This document shows, piece after piece, positions 34,043-45,587 of a stretch of 64,000 bases of DNA. The notes beneath the pieces were generated by a model that saw nothing but the letters and a program-made list of their open reading frames with translations, was not told where the DNA came from and made no database searches. The stretch is from Sesamum alatum. Lineage: Eukaryota > Streptophyta > Magnoliopsida > Lamiales > Pedaliaceae. The translations under genes and the position numbers were made by a program. Where the stretch lies: contig JACGWO010000010.1 in assembly GCA_034509735.1 (NCBI GenBank), positions 17,373,193 to 17,437,192 of the forward strand, given 5' to 3'. Each line of letters starts with the position of its first letter. Within the stretch, counting starts at the first letter, position 1.

Positions 34043-34412
34043 CGAGTCACCATTAATATTACATGATGACCCTTGTCACTTTGTCGATGAAATACGACTG
34101 CAATCCTTAGTGCAAGTCTCGATTGGGCCGTCGATACCTAATCTCAAGGTCCTTGACTTGGGAGAGTATCAGACCGATCTATAGAGGTTGGATTCATGAC
34201 TGCCAATCTATGCATAGTCCAGCCTCTTGATTAACGCATCCGGTCTATGGGCTTTGCTTGTGCATTGAATAGTAATACAGAATAAGTGACCACAATCTAA
34301 ATGCCATAAACTGAACATCACTTTTATTCATAACAATTTATTTATATCATAATTGTCAGAAATAGGTTACATAAGCCTAACTAGATTGGCTTCACGATCA
34401 CCTATTCTAATA
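34043..34412 (-). mobile_element. Solo LTR 1, second part
   Basis: It continues LTR 1 after the insertion and ends CCTATTCTAATA. The last C of the usual TAACA is changed to T. GATGT follows (34413-34417), matching 20256-20260. Confidence 0.9.
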
Positions 34413-34417
34413 GATGT

Positions 34418-35371
34418 TGTGTTCACCATGCTATTAGCTTTATTGTTCGCGGCCTCCTCCTTGAAATCAGGGAAAGCCCGATACTGGCAGAGCTAGCACT
34501 GGACCTCCTCAGCTAGCCACATAGGACACTTCAACGAAGCCCTGGCGGCGGAGGAACAATCCTGCATGATGCTTAAACAACTTCTGCCTCTCGATGTCGA
34601 GGTAGTCAAGTACTACTTGAGCTGAAAGAAAAAGAGATATAAAAAATTGTTAGTCCTGAATAATGAATTCAATAAAGGCGATGAAAATAAAATTAAAAAA
34701 AAAAGGATAGGATAATAATTAGCTTGACTTGTTGGAACTAGAAATCCTCAGGTTCCTAGGATTTGCTTGTACTTGCCCAAGGTTGGGAAAGTGGCCGCGT
34801 ACCACGACGTTGATTGTGCTGTGGAATACTCGATCCGACCTGCATAAATAACTAACGATATAAATTAGTATATGATATAAAGAATAAAAAACTAGAACGA
34901 AAAGATCTAAAGCAATTTAATTTACTTACTTCACTTTGGAGAGGCTGATGTATGTAAGCAAGGCTGGTGGTAGTGGTGGTGCAACCAAGGATGGGTTGGG
35001 TGATGCGAACAATGGAGGAGGGGGCGGAACATGGCCCAAAATTCGATGTGCTGCGGCGTGGCAATGATGGAGCCAACCTCGTTAGTTTAACCGTCGGGTT
35101 CTAAGATGTCAAAGCGGCACTTAGAGCAGGCTGAGGTGATAGGATGAGCCGTGTTGAGGCTTTCACAGCATCGGAAGCATTAGTGCTAGGTTGTAGAACC
35201 ACGAACCCCTGATCACGCCCACGTCCCCGACCACGACCCAGGGTGCTGGTCCAGAACCTTTTGTCATACCTAATAACAATAATAAAATCTATTAGTTTTA
35301 TTTTTAGGATGTTTGTTGTTTCTTTTGTGTGGGTATTGAATATGTGTGTGTTGTCATGTTGCTGTCATGTT
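34418..35371 (-). pseudogene. CACTA TNP-like gene remnant (upstream part)
   Basis: On the minus strand short open blocks separated by intron-like DNA are seen. Near 35240-35180 the block GRGRGRDQGFVVLQPSTNAS occurs, near 34620-34510 the block DYLDIERQKLFKHHAG, and near 34480-34420 the block YRAFPDFKEEAANNKANS. The last resembles the region before the HTGG motif of plant CACTA TNP proteins. The blocks continue leftward across LTR 1 at 20260. A 74-codon frame at 35076-34852 may be part of one exon. The assignment is tentative. Confidence 0.4.
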
Positions 35372-35376
35372 GCTTA

Positions 35377-37596
35377 TGAAGGACAAGCGGTTCCGCTTGG
35401 GAGCGCGAGCGGAAGCGAGAAGCGAGAAAAATACATAAATTTAAATCAATAAATGAACATAATCCTAAGGGGTGTACCCTTGGGTGCTCAACCAGGCGTT
35501 CGATGTAGGATGTATCAATATTAAAGCACATATCATACATAGGGCATAGATGAAATGAAAACAATGAAAGCGTAATTAATCGTTACCTTCGTAGTTTTCA
35601 CGTGTGCACGGCTACTTGCTTTATTCCTTCTTCGGAATGTTCACCAAGTTCAAATGTATAAACTCTCCAAAGGTGATCCACACCACACCACACCGGAAGA
35701 AACTCACGTTCTCCTTGCTAGAAGAAAACGGGATTAGAAGGAATCGGTTTAAGAAGACAAACACTATGTATTAGTGTTCTTCTTAAACTTACTTTGTTCT
35801 TCTCTTTTGATCCAAGATCAAAAGAAGAACACTAGTAAGTAAAGGGAGAGAGGGCCGAAAGTTTGAGAGAGTGAGTGGCCAATTTTTTGTCTTCTTTTCT
35901 TAGAAAAGATGAATTATGAATCTCTTGCATTAGGTGTTAGTATATACTCATATATATACATAATTAATGTGATTATTAAAATGTGCCTAGGTTCATCCTA
36001 GGATGTCTAGATATATCCCAATCAATCACCATTAATTCTTCAATCAAGTCTACCAACTTTTTAAGGTATTATCAAATCATACCAAAAGGTAAGGGCTTGA
36101 TTGGAGTTGATTTGTCTCTTACCAAAAGATACAAGTCAACTACCACCTTGCATCCGACATGGCCGAATTTTGCTCCCTCCAAGGTAGCATTTTCGGCCAT
36201 GCTTATTCAGGGATGAAGTCCAACTTCTTCCTATTCCAAAATAGGAATTAATTCTCCTCTCGGGTCAAAATTTCACGGACCGGGTTTTACCATAATCCAA
36301 TTACGACGAACCTAAAATTAAATCCAATTTAATGTAATATCCAATTAAATAATTCCCGTTGATCTCTTAATCTAATCAAAAGATCCAACATCTCAACTTT
36401 CCATATTTAATCGATAAATCCCGTTTACCGATTAAACGTGGCCCGGATACAATATCGGCCCGTCCATCTAATAGACAATCCCTTAAGTAATCCAATTACT
36501 TATTCATCCTTCGAAATTGACTACAAGTCAATCTCTCAACCTTCTTGGTGATTTGTGTGTGACCCATTAGGTTCACCCTCAGCTAGACTTGGGCCCGTGT
36601 CCCACAAGGGCCCGTTACCATGGGTGGCCGTCTAGCAACGGTCCATGGCACTAGAGACTAGGTGAATGCTGGCGTGAACATTTAGGCACCGATTCGTACA
36701 GGTCCGGTCCTTCCGTCTATCGTCTCCCGGCCTTAGTCTAGGGTATGGAAATGGGCGTCGATTCCCATCCTTGACTAGGCATCTATGCTTAATACTCAAG
36801 ACTATGCATACCTCATTGCATCGACACAGGAAACCATTCCCTGCTCAACCAACCACTGTGGCTGCTGCTTTAAACAGCATGAATGTGTCTCCGAGTGCAT
36901 AGGAGATACCTCTGTCACATACTGACAGGGGACGGATCTTCTTCTTGGAACCTACCGTCCTCGCTACACATTCCGACTGTACTGGACAAGGCTTATAATG
37001 ATTATCTTATAGAATGATCACCTCTCGCCAGATCCAAGATACTACCGTCCTGTGCATGCGACTGCCATGATTCCTCAAGTCTAAGGACTACTCCTGTACT
37101 ATCAGAACCGGGGAAATTCAATCATACAGACCAAGCCTCCAAGACTCCCATATAATGATCCCCGCTAGTCAGTCCAGTCGGCTCGACCCTAGTCAACCAA
37201 CCCATCAAGATTGTGTAGGCGTCCCACGCCTGTCGCCGATGAAATACAACACTCATCCAATAAACACGACTCTTGATGCAAGTCTCTATAGGACTCTCGA
37301 TGCCCTCTCTTGAGGTCCTCGACTTGGAACGTTTCAGACCCAACTCTTAATCAGTTGGTTTCATGACCACCATCCAATGCATGGCCCAACTGTATGAATT
37401 GTTAATCATGGTATGTGGGCTTTGTTGCGATATAAGTAAAACACCATTTTAACATATGTGAAATGAGTGCAAGAAAGAAGGTACCATTGGTGATGAACAC
37501 TCATCTTATTCATCATATAATATTACCTTTACATCAAGTTGTCAAATAGGTTACAAAAAACTAAACCTATTGGCTTTCTGGTCACCTATTCTAACA
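35377..37596 (-). repeat. 3' LTR of element B (family B, 2,220 bp)
   Basis: Plus-strand start TGAAGGACAAGCGGTTCCGC, end TCACCTATTCTAACA. It shares with family A the ends, the ACCATGGGTGGCCGTCTAG box (about 36617) and the GGTTCACC phrases, but differs in most of its length and lacks the dense TTGAC cluster. Frames at 35983 and 37122 are LTR by-products. Confidence 0.9.
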
Positions 37597-37699
37597 ATCT
37601 CCCACTTGACCTAAAGCCAATCACCCATTGACCTCAAACCCATCTTATCCAGATTCTGAGTATGGGCAACTTGCGACACGGGCTTAGTAAGTGGATCTG

Positions 37700-38916
37700 C
37701 TATGTTTTCTGTGGAGCTGACTCGGTCCACCCGAACGTCACCCCTGCTAACCATCTCTCTGAGCTGATGGAAACGTCTAAGAGTATGCTGGGATCGTGAT
37801 GAGATCTCGGTTCCTTTGCTAGCGCTATCGCCCCATTGGTATCATAGAAGATAACTACAGGCTCGGCAATGCTAGGCACTACACCCAACCCTTGGATGTA
37901 GCTCATCAACCAAACCGTCCCTTTAGCAGCTTCCAAAGCTGTTATGTATTCAAACTCTGTGGTGGAGTCCGTCGTGGTAGCCTGCTTGTAACTCTTCCAA
38001 GCAACCACGCCACCATTTAGTTTGAACACAAAACCAGACTGAGACTTGGCATCATCGTCATCCAACTGGAAGCTAGCGTCGCTATAGCTTCCAACATCAA
38101 CTCTCCACCACCGTAGATCAAGAACATGTCCTTAGTCCTTTTCAGGTACTTCAGGATAGTCTTGACCGCACTCCAGTATGCCTCCCCGGCACACGACTGA
38201 TATCGACTAGTCACGCTCAAAGCGAAAGCCACATCAGGTCTAGTGCACTGGACAACGTACTGAATGCTGCCTACGGCTGAAGCATAGGGGATGTCCAACA
38301 TCCGTTTAAGCTCCTCATCAGTTTTAGGAGACTGCTTCTTGGATAACTTAATTCCATGCCTCATAAGAAGGAATTCGCGTTTTGAGTTCTCCATCTTAAA
38401 TCTCTTCAAGACTTTCTCAATATACGAGGACTGGGCCATTCCTAACATCCTTCTAGATCTATCCCTGTAGATCTTGATGCCAAAGATGTAGGATGCCTCG
38501 CCCATATCCTTATTGGAAAATTGTGTCGACAACCAAGCTTTAGTGGTTCCCAACATCTTAGCATCATTCCCAATGAGCAAGATGTCATCCACGTAAAGCA
38601 CCAGAAATGCAACTGAGCTCCCACTGATATTCTTGTATACACAAGGATCGGACTCATTCTTGATGAAATTATATCCCTGTATGACTTCATCAAAACATAT
38701 GTTCCAGCTTTGGGAAGCTTGTTTGAGGCCATAGATGGACCTTTGGAGACGACAGACCTTCTGCTCTTCTCCAACAGATGTGAAACCTTCCAGTTGATCC
38801 ATATAGATCTCTTCCTCTACGAAACCATTGAGGAGGGCAGTTTTCACGTCCATCTGCCATATTTCATAGTCATACCATGCTGCTATGGCAAGCAGTATCC
38901 GGATGGACTTAGCCAT
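37700..38916 (-). pseudogene. Element B reverse transcriptase and RNase H
   Basis: The RT piece (38916-38017) has MAKSIRILLAIAAW, WQMDVKTALLNG and YVDDILLIGND. The RNase H piece (38065-37700) is in another frame and has TTDSTTEFEYITALEAAKG and FYDTNGAIALAKEPRSHHD. Compared with element A the RNase H phrase DNNGAI has become DTNGAI and the end is shifted out of frame (HDPSILLDVS), so it is inactive. Confidence 0.9.
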
Positions 38917-39120
38917 TGCTACGGGCGAGTAGGTTTCCTAAAATCCACCCCGGGTCGCTGAGTGTAACCCTTCGCCACAAGCCTGGCTTTGAATGTTGTA
39001 ACCTCCCCGTCAGCTCCAAGCTTACGTTTGTAGACCCATTTACACTCTACAAGTTTACCCCTTTGGGTGGGTCCACTAGGGTCCAAACCTAGTTTGTACC
39101 CATCGAGCCTATCTCGGATT

Positions 39121-40148
39121 TCATAGCCTCAAGCCACTTATCTGAATCAATGTCGACATCGCTTCTCCGTACGTCTTTGGATCATTGTTTGACTGACCGG
39201 TCAGAACCAGAAGCCCATACCTATCAGGTGCTTGGGATACTCTGGCCGACCTACGGAGGACTAGAACATCATTAGTGGGAACCACCGGCTCAGATGTCAC
39301 TGCCGCCTCATGGGGTACCTCACTTGATTCCTCAAGGAGTACCTCATCGCGTCGACTATCCGATGGAAAACCTTTCTCCAAGAACACTGCGTTTCGTGAG
39401 ACAAAAACCGTTTGGTTGGAGGGATCATAGAAATAATACCCCGCAGTTTCTTTCGGATACCCGATGAACTTGCATAAACTAGACCTCGAGTCCAGTTTAT
39501 CTCCAACTAATCTCTTGACGTATGCGGGGCAACCCCACACTTTCAAGTATTTGTAAGAGGATCATATGGCGTCTGGGATATCTTCTTAGATGGCGCCAAG
39601 TTCAAAACTTTGGCCGTCGTCTCAAGAGCATATCCCCAGAAGGATAAGGGGAGTTCGGTAAAACTCATCATGAACCGGACCATGTCCAACAAGGTCTGAT
39701 TCCTCCTTTCAGACACACCATTAAGCCGTGGTGTTCCAAGAGGGGTCCACCGAGAGAGAATCCTATTCTCTTTTAGATAATCAATAAACTCACCACTCAA
39801 ACACTCTCCAGCTCGGTCCGACCGAAGGGCTTTGATCCTTCGACCGATTTGGTTATCTACTTCAAGTCTGTATTCCTTAAACCTTCCAAAGGCTTCAAAC
39901 TTATACCTCATCAGGTAAACATAACTATACCGTGAGTGATCATCGGTAAAGGTTATGAAGTATGAGTACCCACCTCTAGCCTGAGTATTTAGTGGGCCAC
40001 AGAAGTTTGTATGGATCAAATCCAACAGCCCGTTGGCTAGCGTGCTTTGTCCAACAAAGGGTTTCTTGGTCATCTTTTTCTTCAGACAGGATTCGCAGGT
40101 CGGTAGGTTGTCCAAATCGTCTATTTCTAGACTCTTTGAGTCTACCAA
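39121..40148 (-). pseudogene. Element B integrase
   Basis: The core (40148-39543) has CESCLKKKMTKKPFVGQS, then LIHTNFCGPL where the first catalytic Asp has become Asn, then LRSDRAGECLSGEF and NGVSERRNQTLLDM. The frame breaks near 39545 and resumes (39546-39121) with VWGCPAYVKRLVGDKL and YYFYDPSNQTVFVSRN. The join between the pieces lacks part of the sequence present in element A. The lost Asp alone would block integration. Confidence 0.9.
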
Positions 40149-40251
40149 CCTTCTTATCCTATCATTGGAGATATGACCTAACCTCGCATGCCATATTTGT
40201 GCGTTATCATGATTATCATGTTTTCATTTGTGTTCTATAGTCATAATCCAA

Positions 40252-40955
40252 TTAGACTGTTGAAGTATGTACAGACCGTTTACCAATGTACCAATCAAAT
40301 GAGAAATACCACCCTTTATAATGAAAAAACCGTTTTTTATTGATGGTAAATGAATATCCCTCCTTGTCAAGGACCGGGATAGATACAATGTTTTTAGTCA
40401 TGCTAGGTACATAGAAACAATTGTTTAGTACAATCCTAACATGACTACTAATGGCTAACTCCATTGATCCTACAGCTTCCGCAGCAACGGCTTTGCCATC
40501 GCCTAGCCTCAAGATTATCTCATCCTTGGTTAGCCTTCTGCTTCTTTGCAGTGCTTGCAAATCATTGCAAATGTGAGCACCACACCCGGTATCCAATACC
40601 CACGAAGCAGAATTAGTTATCATGTTTACTTCAACCACAAACATACCTGGTTTGGAGAGGAGTTGTGGGCACTCCTTCTTCCAATGCCCCTTTCCTTGGC
40701 AATGCATGCAGACATCATTTGCCTTGGATCGCTGAGAACCATGGGCCTTCCCTTTCTCTTTGCCCATCCCCTCCGGGGCAACAGGGGCGCTTGGAGCGCG
40801 AGCAGGGGCCGCAACCGTATTCCCTTTTCCATTCTTCCTTTTCCAGCGTCTGGCCCCCTTGCCATTCGCTTTAGAGGTCGAAGCCTCTCCTATCAATACC
40901 GCCGGTGCCGACTTGTGGGTCATTGCCTCGTATTGGACTAGCATGTTGATATATT
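40252..40955 (-). pseudogene. Element B gag C-terminal part and protease, cut by the inversion
   Basis: The frame begins inside gag at MLVQYEAMTHK, equal to about residue 189 of the element A gag. It has the zinc knuckle CMHCQGKGHWKKEC and the protease site WVLDTGCGAHICND, then runs into the pre-integrase region before a shift. The break with the inverted block lies at about 40952-40957 (GTTGAT, then ATATTAGATGAG). Confidence 0.9.
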
Positions 40956-42821
40956 AGATGAGTGCCATATTTTATCGGCGACAGGTGTGGACGCCTACAC
41001 AATCTTGATGGGTTGGTCAACTGGGGTCGAGCCGACTAGACTGACTCGCGGGGATCATCATATGAAGCCTTGGAGGCTTGGTCGGTATGATTGGATTTTC
41101 CCGGTTCCGGTAGTACGGGAGTAGTCCTCAGACTTGAGGAACCATGGCAGTCATGTGCACAGGACGACTGTATCTTGGATCTAGCGAGAGGTGATCATTC
41201 TGTAAGATGATCATTATAAGCCTTGTCTAGTGCAGTCGGAATGTGTAGCGAGGACGATGCGTTCCAAGAAGAGGATCCGTCCCCTGTCAGTATGTGACAG
41301 AGGTATCTCCTATGCACTCGGAGACACGCCGATGCTGTTTAAAGCTGTGGCCATAGTGGTTGGTCGAACAAAGAATGGTTTCCTGTGTCGATGCAATAAA
41401 GCATGCGTAGTCTCGAGTATTAAACATAGATGCCTAGTCAAGGATGGGAACCGATGCCCAATTCCATACCCTAGACTAAAGCCGGGATATGGTAGATGGA
41501 AGGACCATACCCGTACGAAATCGACGCCTAAATGTTCACGCCAACATTCACCTAGTCTCTAGTGACATGGACCGTTGCTAGACGACCACCCATGGTAACG
41601 GGCCCTTGTGGGACACGGTTCCAAGTCTAGCTGAGGGTGAACCTAAAGGGTCACACACAAATCACCGAGAAGGTTGAGAGATTGACTTGGAGTCAATCTC
41701 GAAGGATAAATAAGTAATTGGATTACTTAAGGGATAGTCCATTGGATGGACGGGCCGGTATTGGGCCCTCGTTTAATCGGTAAATTGGATTTACCAATTA
41801 ATTATGGAAAGTCGAAATGTTGGATCTTTTGATTGAATTGAAAGATTAACGGGCAGTGGACATTAAATTGGATTTAATTTTGGGTTCATCGTAATTGGAT
41901 TACGGTAGAACCCGGTCCATTAAATTTTGACCCGAAAGGAGAATTAATTCCTATTTTGGAATAGGAAGAAGTTGGACTTCTTCCCATATTGAGAGTGGCC
42001 GAAAATGCTCCCTTGGAGGAAGCAAAATTCAGCCATGTTGCATGCAAGGTGGCGGTTGACTTGTCTCTTTTGGTAAGAGACAAACCAACTCCAATCAAGC
42101 CCTTCCCTTTTAGTATGATTTGATCATACCTTAAAAGTTGGTAGGCTTGATTGAAGAATTAATGGTGATTGATTGGGATGTATCTAGACATCCTTGGGTG
42201 AACCTAGACACATTCCAATAATCACATTAATCATGTATATATATGAGTATATACAACACCTTGTGCATGAGAATCATTTTCAACTTTTCTAAGAAAAGAA
42301 GAAGAAAAATTAGCCCCTCTCCTCTCTCTCATTCTTGGCCTCTCTCTCCCTCTCCCACTTGTGTTCTTCATTTGATCTTGTATCGAAAACAAAGAACAAA
42401 GTAGGTTTAAGAAAACACTAATTCATAGTGTTTATTCTCTTAAACCGATTCCTTCATAAACCCGTTTTCTTCTAGAAAGGAGAACGCGAGTTTCTTTCGG
42501 TGTGGTGTGGATCACCTTTGGAGAGTCCATACGTTTGGACTTTGTGAGCAATCCAGAGAAGGAACAACGCAAGTAGCCGCGCACACGTTAAATCTACAAA
42601 AGTAAACGTTATTTACGTTTTTGTAGATTTACATTTCATCTATGCCCTATGTATAATATATGTTTAAATATTAATGCATCCTACATCAAACCCCCGGTTG
42701 AGCACCCAAGGGTACACCCCTTGGGATTTCGCTTTTATATGCGATTTAATTCATGCTATCGTATTATTTTTCGCATTTATCGCTTCCGCTCGCGCACCCG
42801 GGCGGATCCGCTTGTCCATCA
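40956..42821 (+). repeat. 5' LTR of element B, inverted and truncated
   Basis: In LTR sense it starts inside the LTR (ATTAGATGAGTGCC) and runs to GCTTGTCCATCA just before the primer site. About 335 bases of the LTR start are missing here; they are found at 44840-45357 in the other orientation, with about 190 bases present in both pieces. The frame at 41230-41562 and its relative at 48336-48659 are LTR by-products. An R/U5-like part with GTATATATATGAG lies near 42235. Confidence 0.9.
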
Positions 42822-42823
42822 AG

Positions 42824-42835
42824 TGGTATCAGAGC
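42824..42835 (+). promoter_or_regulatory. Primer binding site of element B
   Basis: TGGTATCAGAGC lies two bases after the LTR end and is followed by CCAGTTCGATG. It is complementary to the 3' end of initiator tRNA-Met, as in element A. Confidence 0.95.
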
Positions 42836-44557
42836 CCAGTTCGATGTAAGAGGCATAGATCTATGTGCTTGGCATGATCTACTTGCTTTTACGGCTTTAA
42901 TGGCATGTTTGATTGCATGAATATATGAATAAATATGATGATTCAATTGTTTAAATTTGATGGATGTTAAGCATGCTTATTTTATGAGATTGGATCTAGA
43001 ATTGCATGCTCGTTTTCAGTTTATTACTGTTGATTAGTGCTGAAAAGAATGCCAAAAAATTATGGAAAAACGGACAGCAGCGGCAGCGGTTGGCTGCCGC
43101 CCCTACCGGCCGGTCACTGGCCTGGCCGGCGTGCCTGCTGTCAGGGGCGGCCGCGCATACCGCGTCCGCGCGGTGTGCGCAAGCATGCCGCTGCTGGCCG
43201 AGGCTAGCGCGGCACGGGCGGCGCGCGCGCGTGCAGTTATGTGTGCGCGGCTGGCCGGCAGGCACAATGGTTGGGCCGTTTTGTGCCGTTCTTCGACGTT
43301 TTTTCGAAAAAATTTGATTTTCTGTTTCTTCTGCGCGTTATTCTGAAAATGTATTAATTTTGCAGATTTGATTTTGGAATAATTGGATTGACATCACTTG
43401 TATATTTGCAATATCCATGGTTTAAGCATGATTATTTGGAATAATTATATTATGTGCGTTGATGGGATCAACATGGGATGATCACAAAAGCCCTAGACCT
43501 TGTGTATGGATGAATGTATGATTATTTACATCTTTGTTGGGTGGGGCATGCGTGCCTCTTCTTTTAGGACTATCATCTCCTTTATTTTAGCCTCATGATG
43601 TTAAGGCTTGTTTTCATTTCCCATGTATTACTTTCAATTTTAATGAGAGTAGATAGGATTGGTGAGGTTTTAAGTTTAACAAGCTTATAGAGTCGGAGAC
43701 CTAAGGTGGAGCATCAAGGCCTGAAACAAGAGCATTACAAGGCCCATTGGAATGACAATGGGTATATTATTTTGTAATAATATAGGACCACCCTAAACAG
43801 ACCATAGACTCACTGTGGGCTCAGTGGGTCGCATAGGTTGGGCTTGTGATCATCCAAACAGGGGTACGCTATGTTTTCTGCATGCGGCGTATTTATTTAT
43901 CACTTTAAATATTGGATATTTATGCATGCTAAAACACCTTAATGTGATGAGGTCTTGGTCATTCATTAAGCTTTCATTTGGTTGGACCAAATTAAATATT
44001 AGGCCCAGAACGGACTTGGATCAAAATGGTATTTTGATCTGTCCGAGCCTTCCATCCATAGCAATGTGGTGAGGAAGCTACCACTACCCAAGTGTGGTCT
44101 CACGAGTCGTGGAACACTTGGACTAGGGGAAAGTTGCACCATTGTTGTGAACAAAGAGACTGCACTCGTTGTTTCCCTGTCGAGTCGTGGGGGGCGACAG
44201 TTTGGGGCATGATTTTGGTTGATGGGTCGGGCCAAACACTGAGTAACATGGTTCGCTTGGAGTCCTCAGAACCATGATAATAGGTGAGGTAAAATATCTT
44301 GGGAATCTCATTGGATGCGGATGATATTGGATATCTCCCACGAGGTCTTCTTCATGTGAATCGTAAAAGCGGGGCTGGAGATTACGCTTGTGGATCCCAA
44401 GCCCACTAGGAGATGATTTTCCGAAACTCCGCTTGAGAGTGGCGGACTTTCGTATAAATAGTGGGAGGGTTAAAGACTAAAAGACCATGTCTTCAACTTG
44501 AACAATAATACTACCATCATTTGCTAATTTCTGCGTTACATTTTTATAAATGTAGAT
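42836..44557 (+). other. Leader of element B (1.7 kb)
   Basis: It contains a shorter G/C-rich block (about 43065-43270), the segment conserved with element A (about 43735-43870, including GGGTATATTATTTTGTAATA), the CGTAAAAGCGGGG phrase (about 44365) and the TATA-like box (44453-44460). Frames at 42996-43346 come from the G/C-rich block and are not genes. Confidence 0.85.
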
Positions 44558-44839
44558 ATGTCTAAGAATCCATTAACCATGGTACTTGAGACTAATAAGT
44601 TCAACGGAACGAACTACTCGGACTGGCTAAGAAACCTGAGGATTGTCCTCAGTTTCGAGAACCAATGCTACGTCTTGGACGAGCCGCCGCCGAGCGACTT
44701 ACCGGAGGGGTCCACGCCAGAAGAACGTTTGACGTTCGAGAAATGGCATGAGGACAACCGGAAAGTGCGCAGTATCATATTGAATTCGATGTCGAACGAC
44801 ATCCAGAAGCAATATGAGAGGCTGGACAACGTCTCTCAA
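44558..44839 (+). pseudogene. Element B gag N-terminal part, cut by the inversion
   Basis: It starts MSKNPLTMVLETNKFNGTNY and matches the element A gag to about residue 92 (QYERLDNV). It then breaks directly into LTR sequence (CTCAAGTCTGAGG). About 96 gag residues between this break and the one at 40955 are missing. Confidence 0.9.
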
Positions 44840-45357
44840 GTCTGAGGACTACTCCCGTACTATCGGAATCGGGGAAATCAAATCATACCGACCATGGCTC
44901 CAAGGCTCCCATATGATGATCCCCGCGAGTCAGTCCAGTCGGCTCGACCCCAGTTGACCAATCCATCAAGATCGTGTAGGCGTCCCACGCCTATCGTCGA
45001 TAAAACACGGCACTCATCTAATGAACACGACTCTTGATGCAAGTCTCTATAGGACTCTCGGTGCCCTGTCTCGAGGTCCTCGACATGGAACGTTTCAGAC
45101 CCAACTCTTAATCTGTTGGTTTCATGACCACCATCCAATGCATGACCCAACTGCATGAGTTGTTAATCGTGATCTGTGGGCTTTGTTGCGATATAAGTAA
45201 AACACCGTTTTAACATATGTGAAATGAGTGCAACAAAGAAGGTACCGTTGGTGACGAACACTTATCTTATTCATCACATAATATTACCTTTACATCAAGT
45301 TGTCAAATAAGTTACAAAACTCCAAACCTATTGGCTTTCTGGCCAACTATTCTAACA
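44840..45357 (-). repeat. Remaining end of the element B 5' LTR
   Basis: It matches the last 520 or so bases of the family B LTR, from the CTCAAGTCTGAGGACTAC phrase to ATTCTAACA. GCTTA follows, completing the target duplication. Confidence 0.9.
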
Positions 45358-45587
45358 GCTTATGTTGTTGTCATGTTTGCATGTGTGTATTGAGTGTGAA
45401 CAATATGTGTGTGTGTGTGTGTAATGAGTAAGTGTGTGTGTTTTGTTTGTTTGAGTGTGCATGGTGTATGTGTAAGTTCCTAACGATGTATTTGAACTAA
45501 GGTTTAGCCACCCTGTGAAAGAATTGGAATCGGTTTTAGCTATGGTGCACGGATGTCATAGCTAAAATTGATTCCAGTCCTTGCACA

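Larger units (their letters stand above)
35377..45357 (-). mobile_element. Full-length Ty1/copia element B with internal inversion (9,981 bp)
   Basis: It is flanked by the exact duplication GCTTA (35372-35376 and 45358-45362). Order along the plus strand: 3' LTR (minus), pol and gag end (minus) to about 40955, an inverted block with LTR, primer site, leader and gag start on the plus strand (40956-44840), then the remaining LTR end (minus) to 45357. Turning the block round gives the normal order. It is related to element A but older, with many pol breaks. Confidence 0.9.

Noticed and set aside
41230..41562. 110-codon frame similar to one at 48336-48659.
   Set aside because: Both are the same stretch of family B LTR. 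Similarity reflects LTR copies, and the frames lie in non-coding LTR sequence.
40956..45357. A separate head-to-head second copia element.
   Set aside because: Only one pair of target duplications (GCTTA) exists around the whole structure, and the gag and LTR breaks complement each other, so an internal inversion is the simpler reading.
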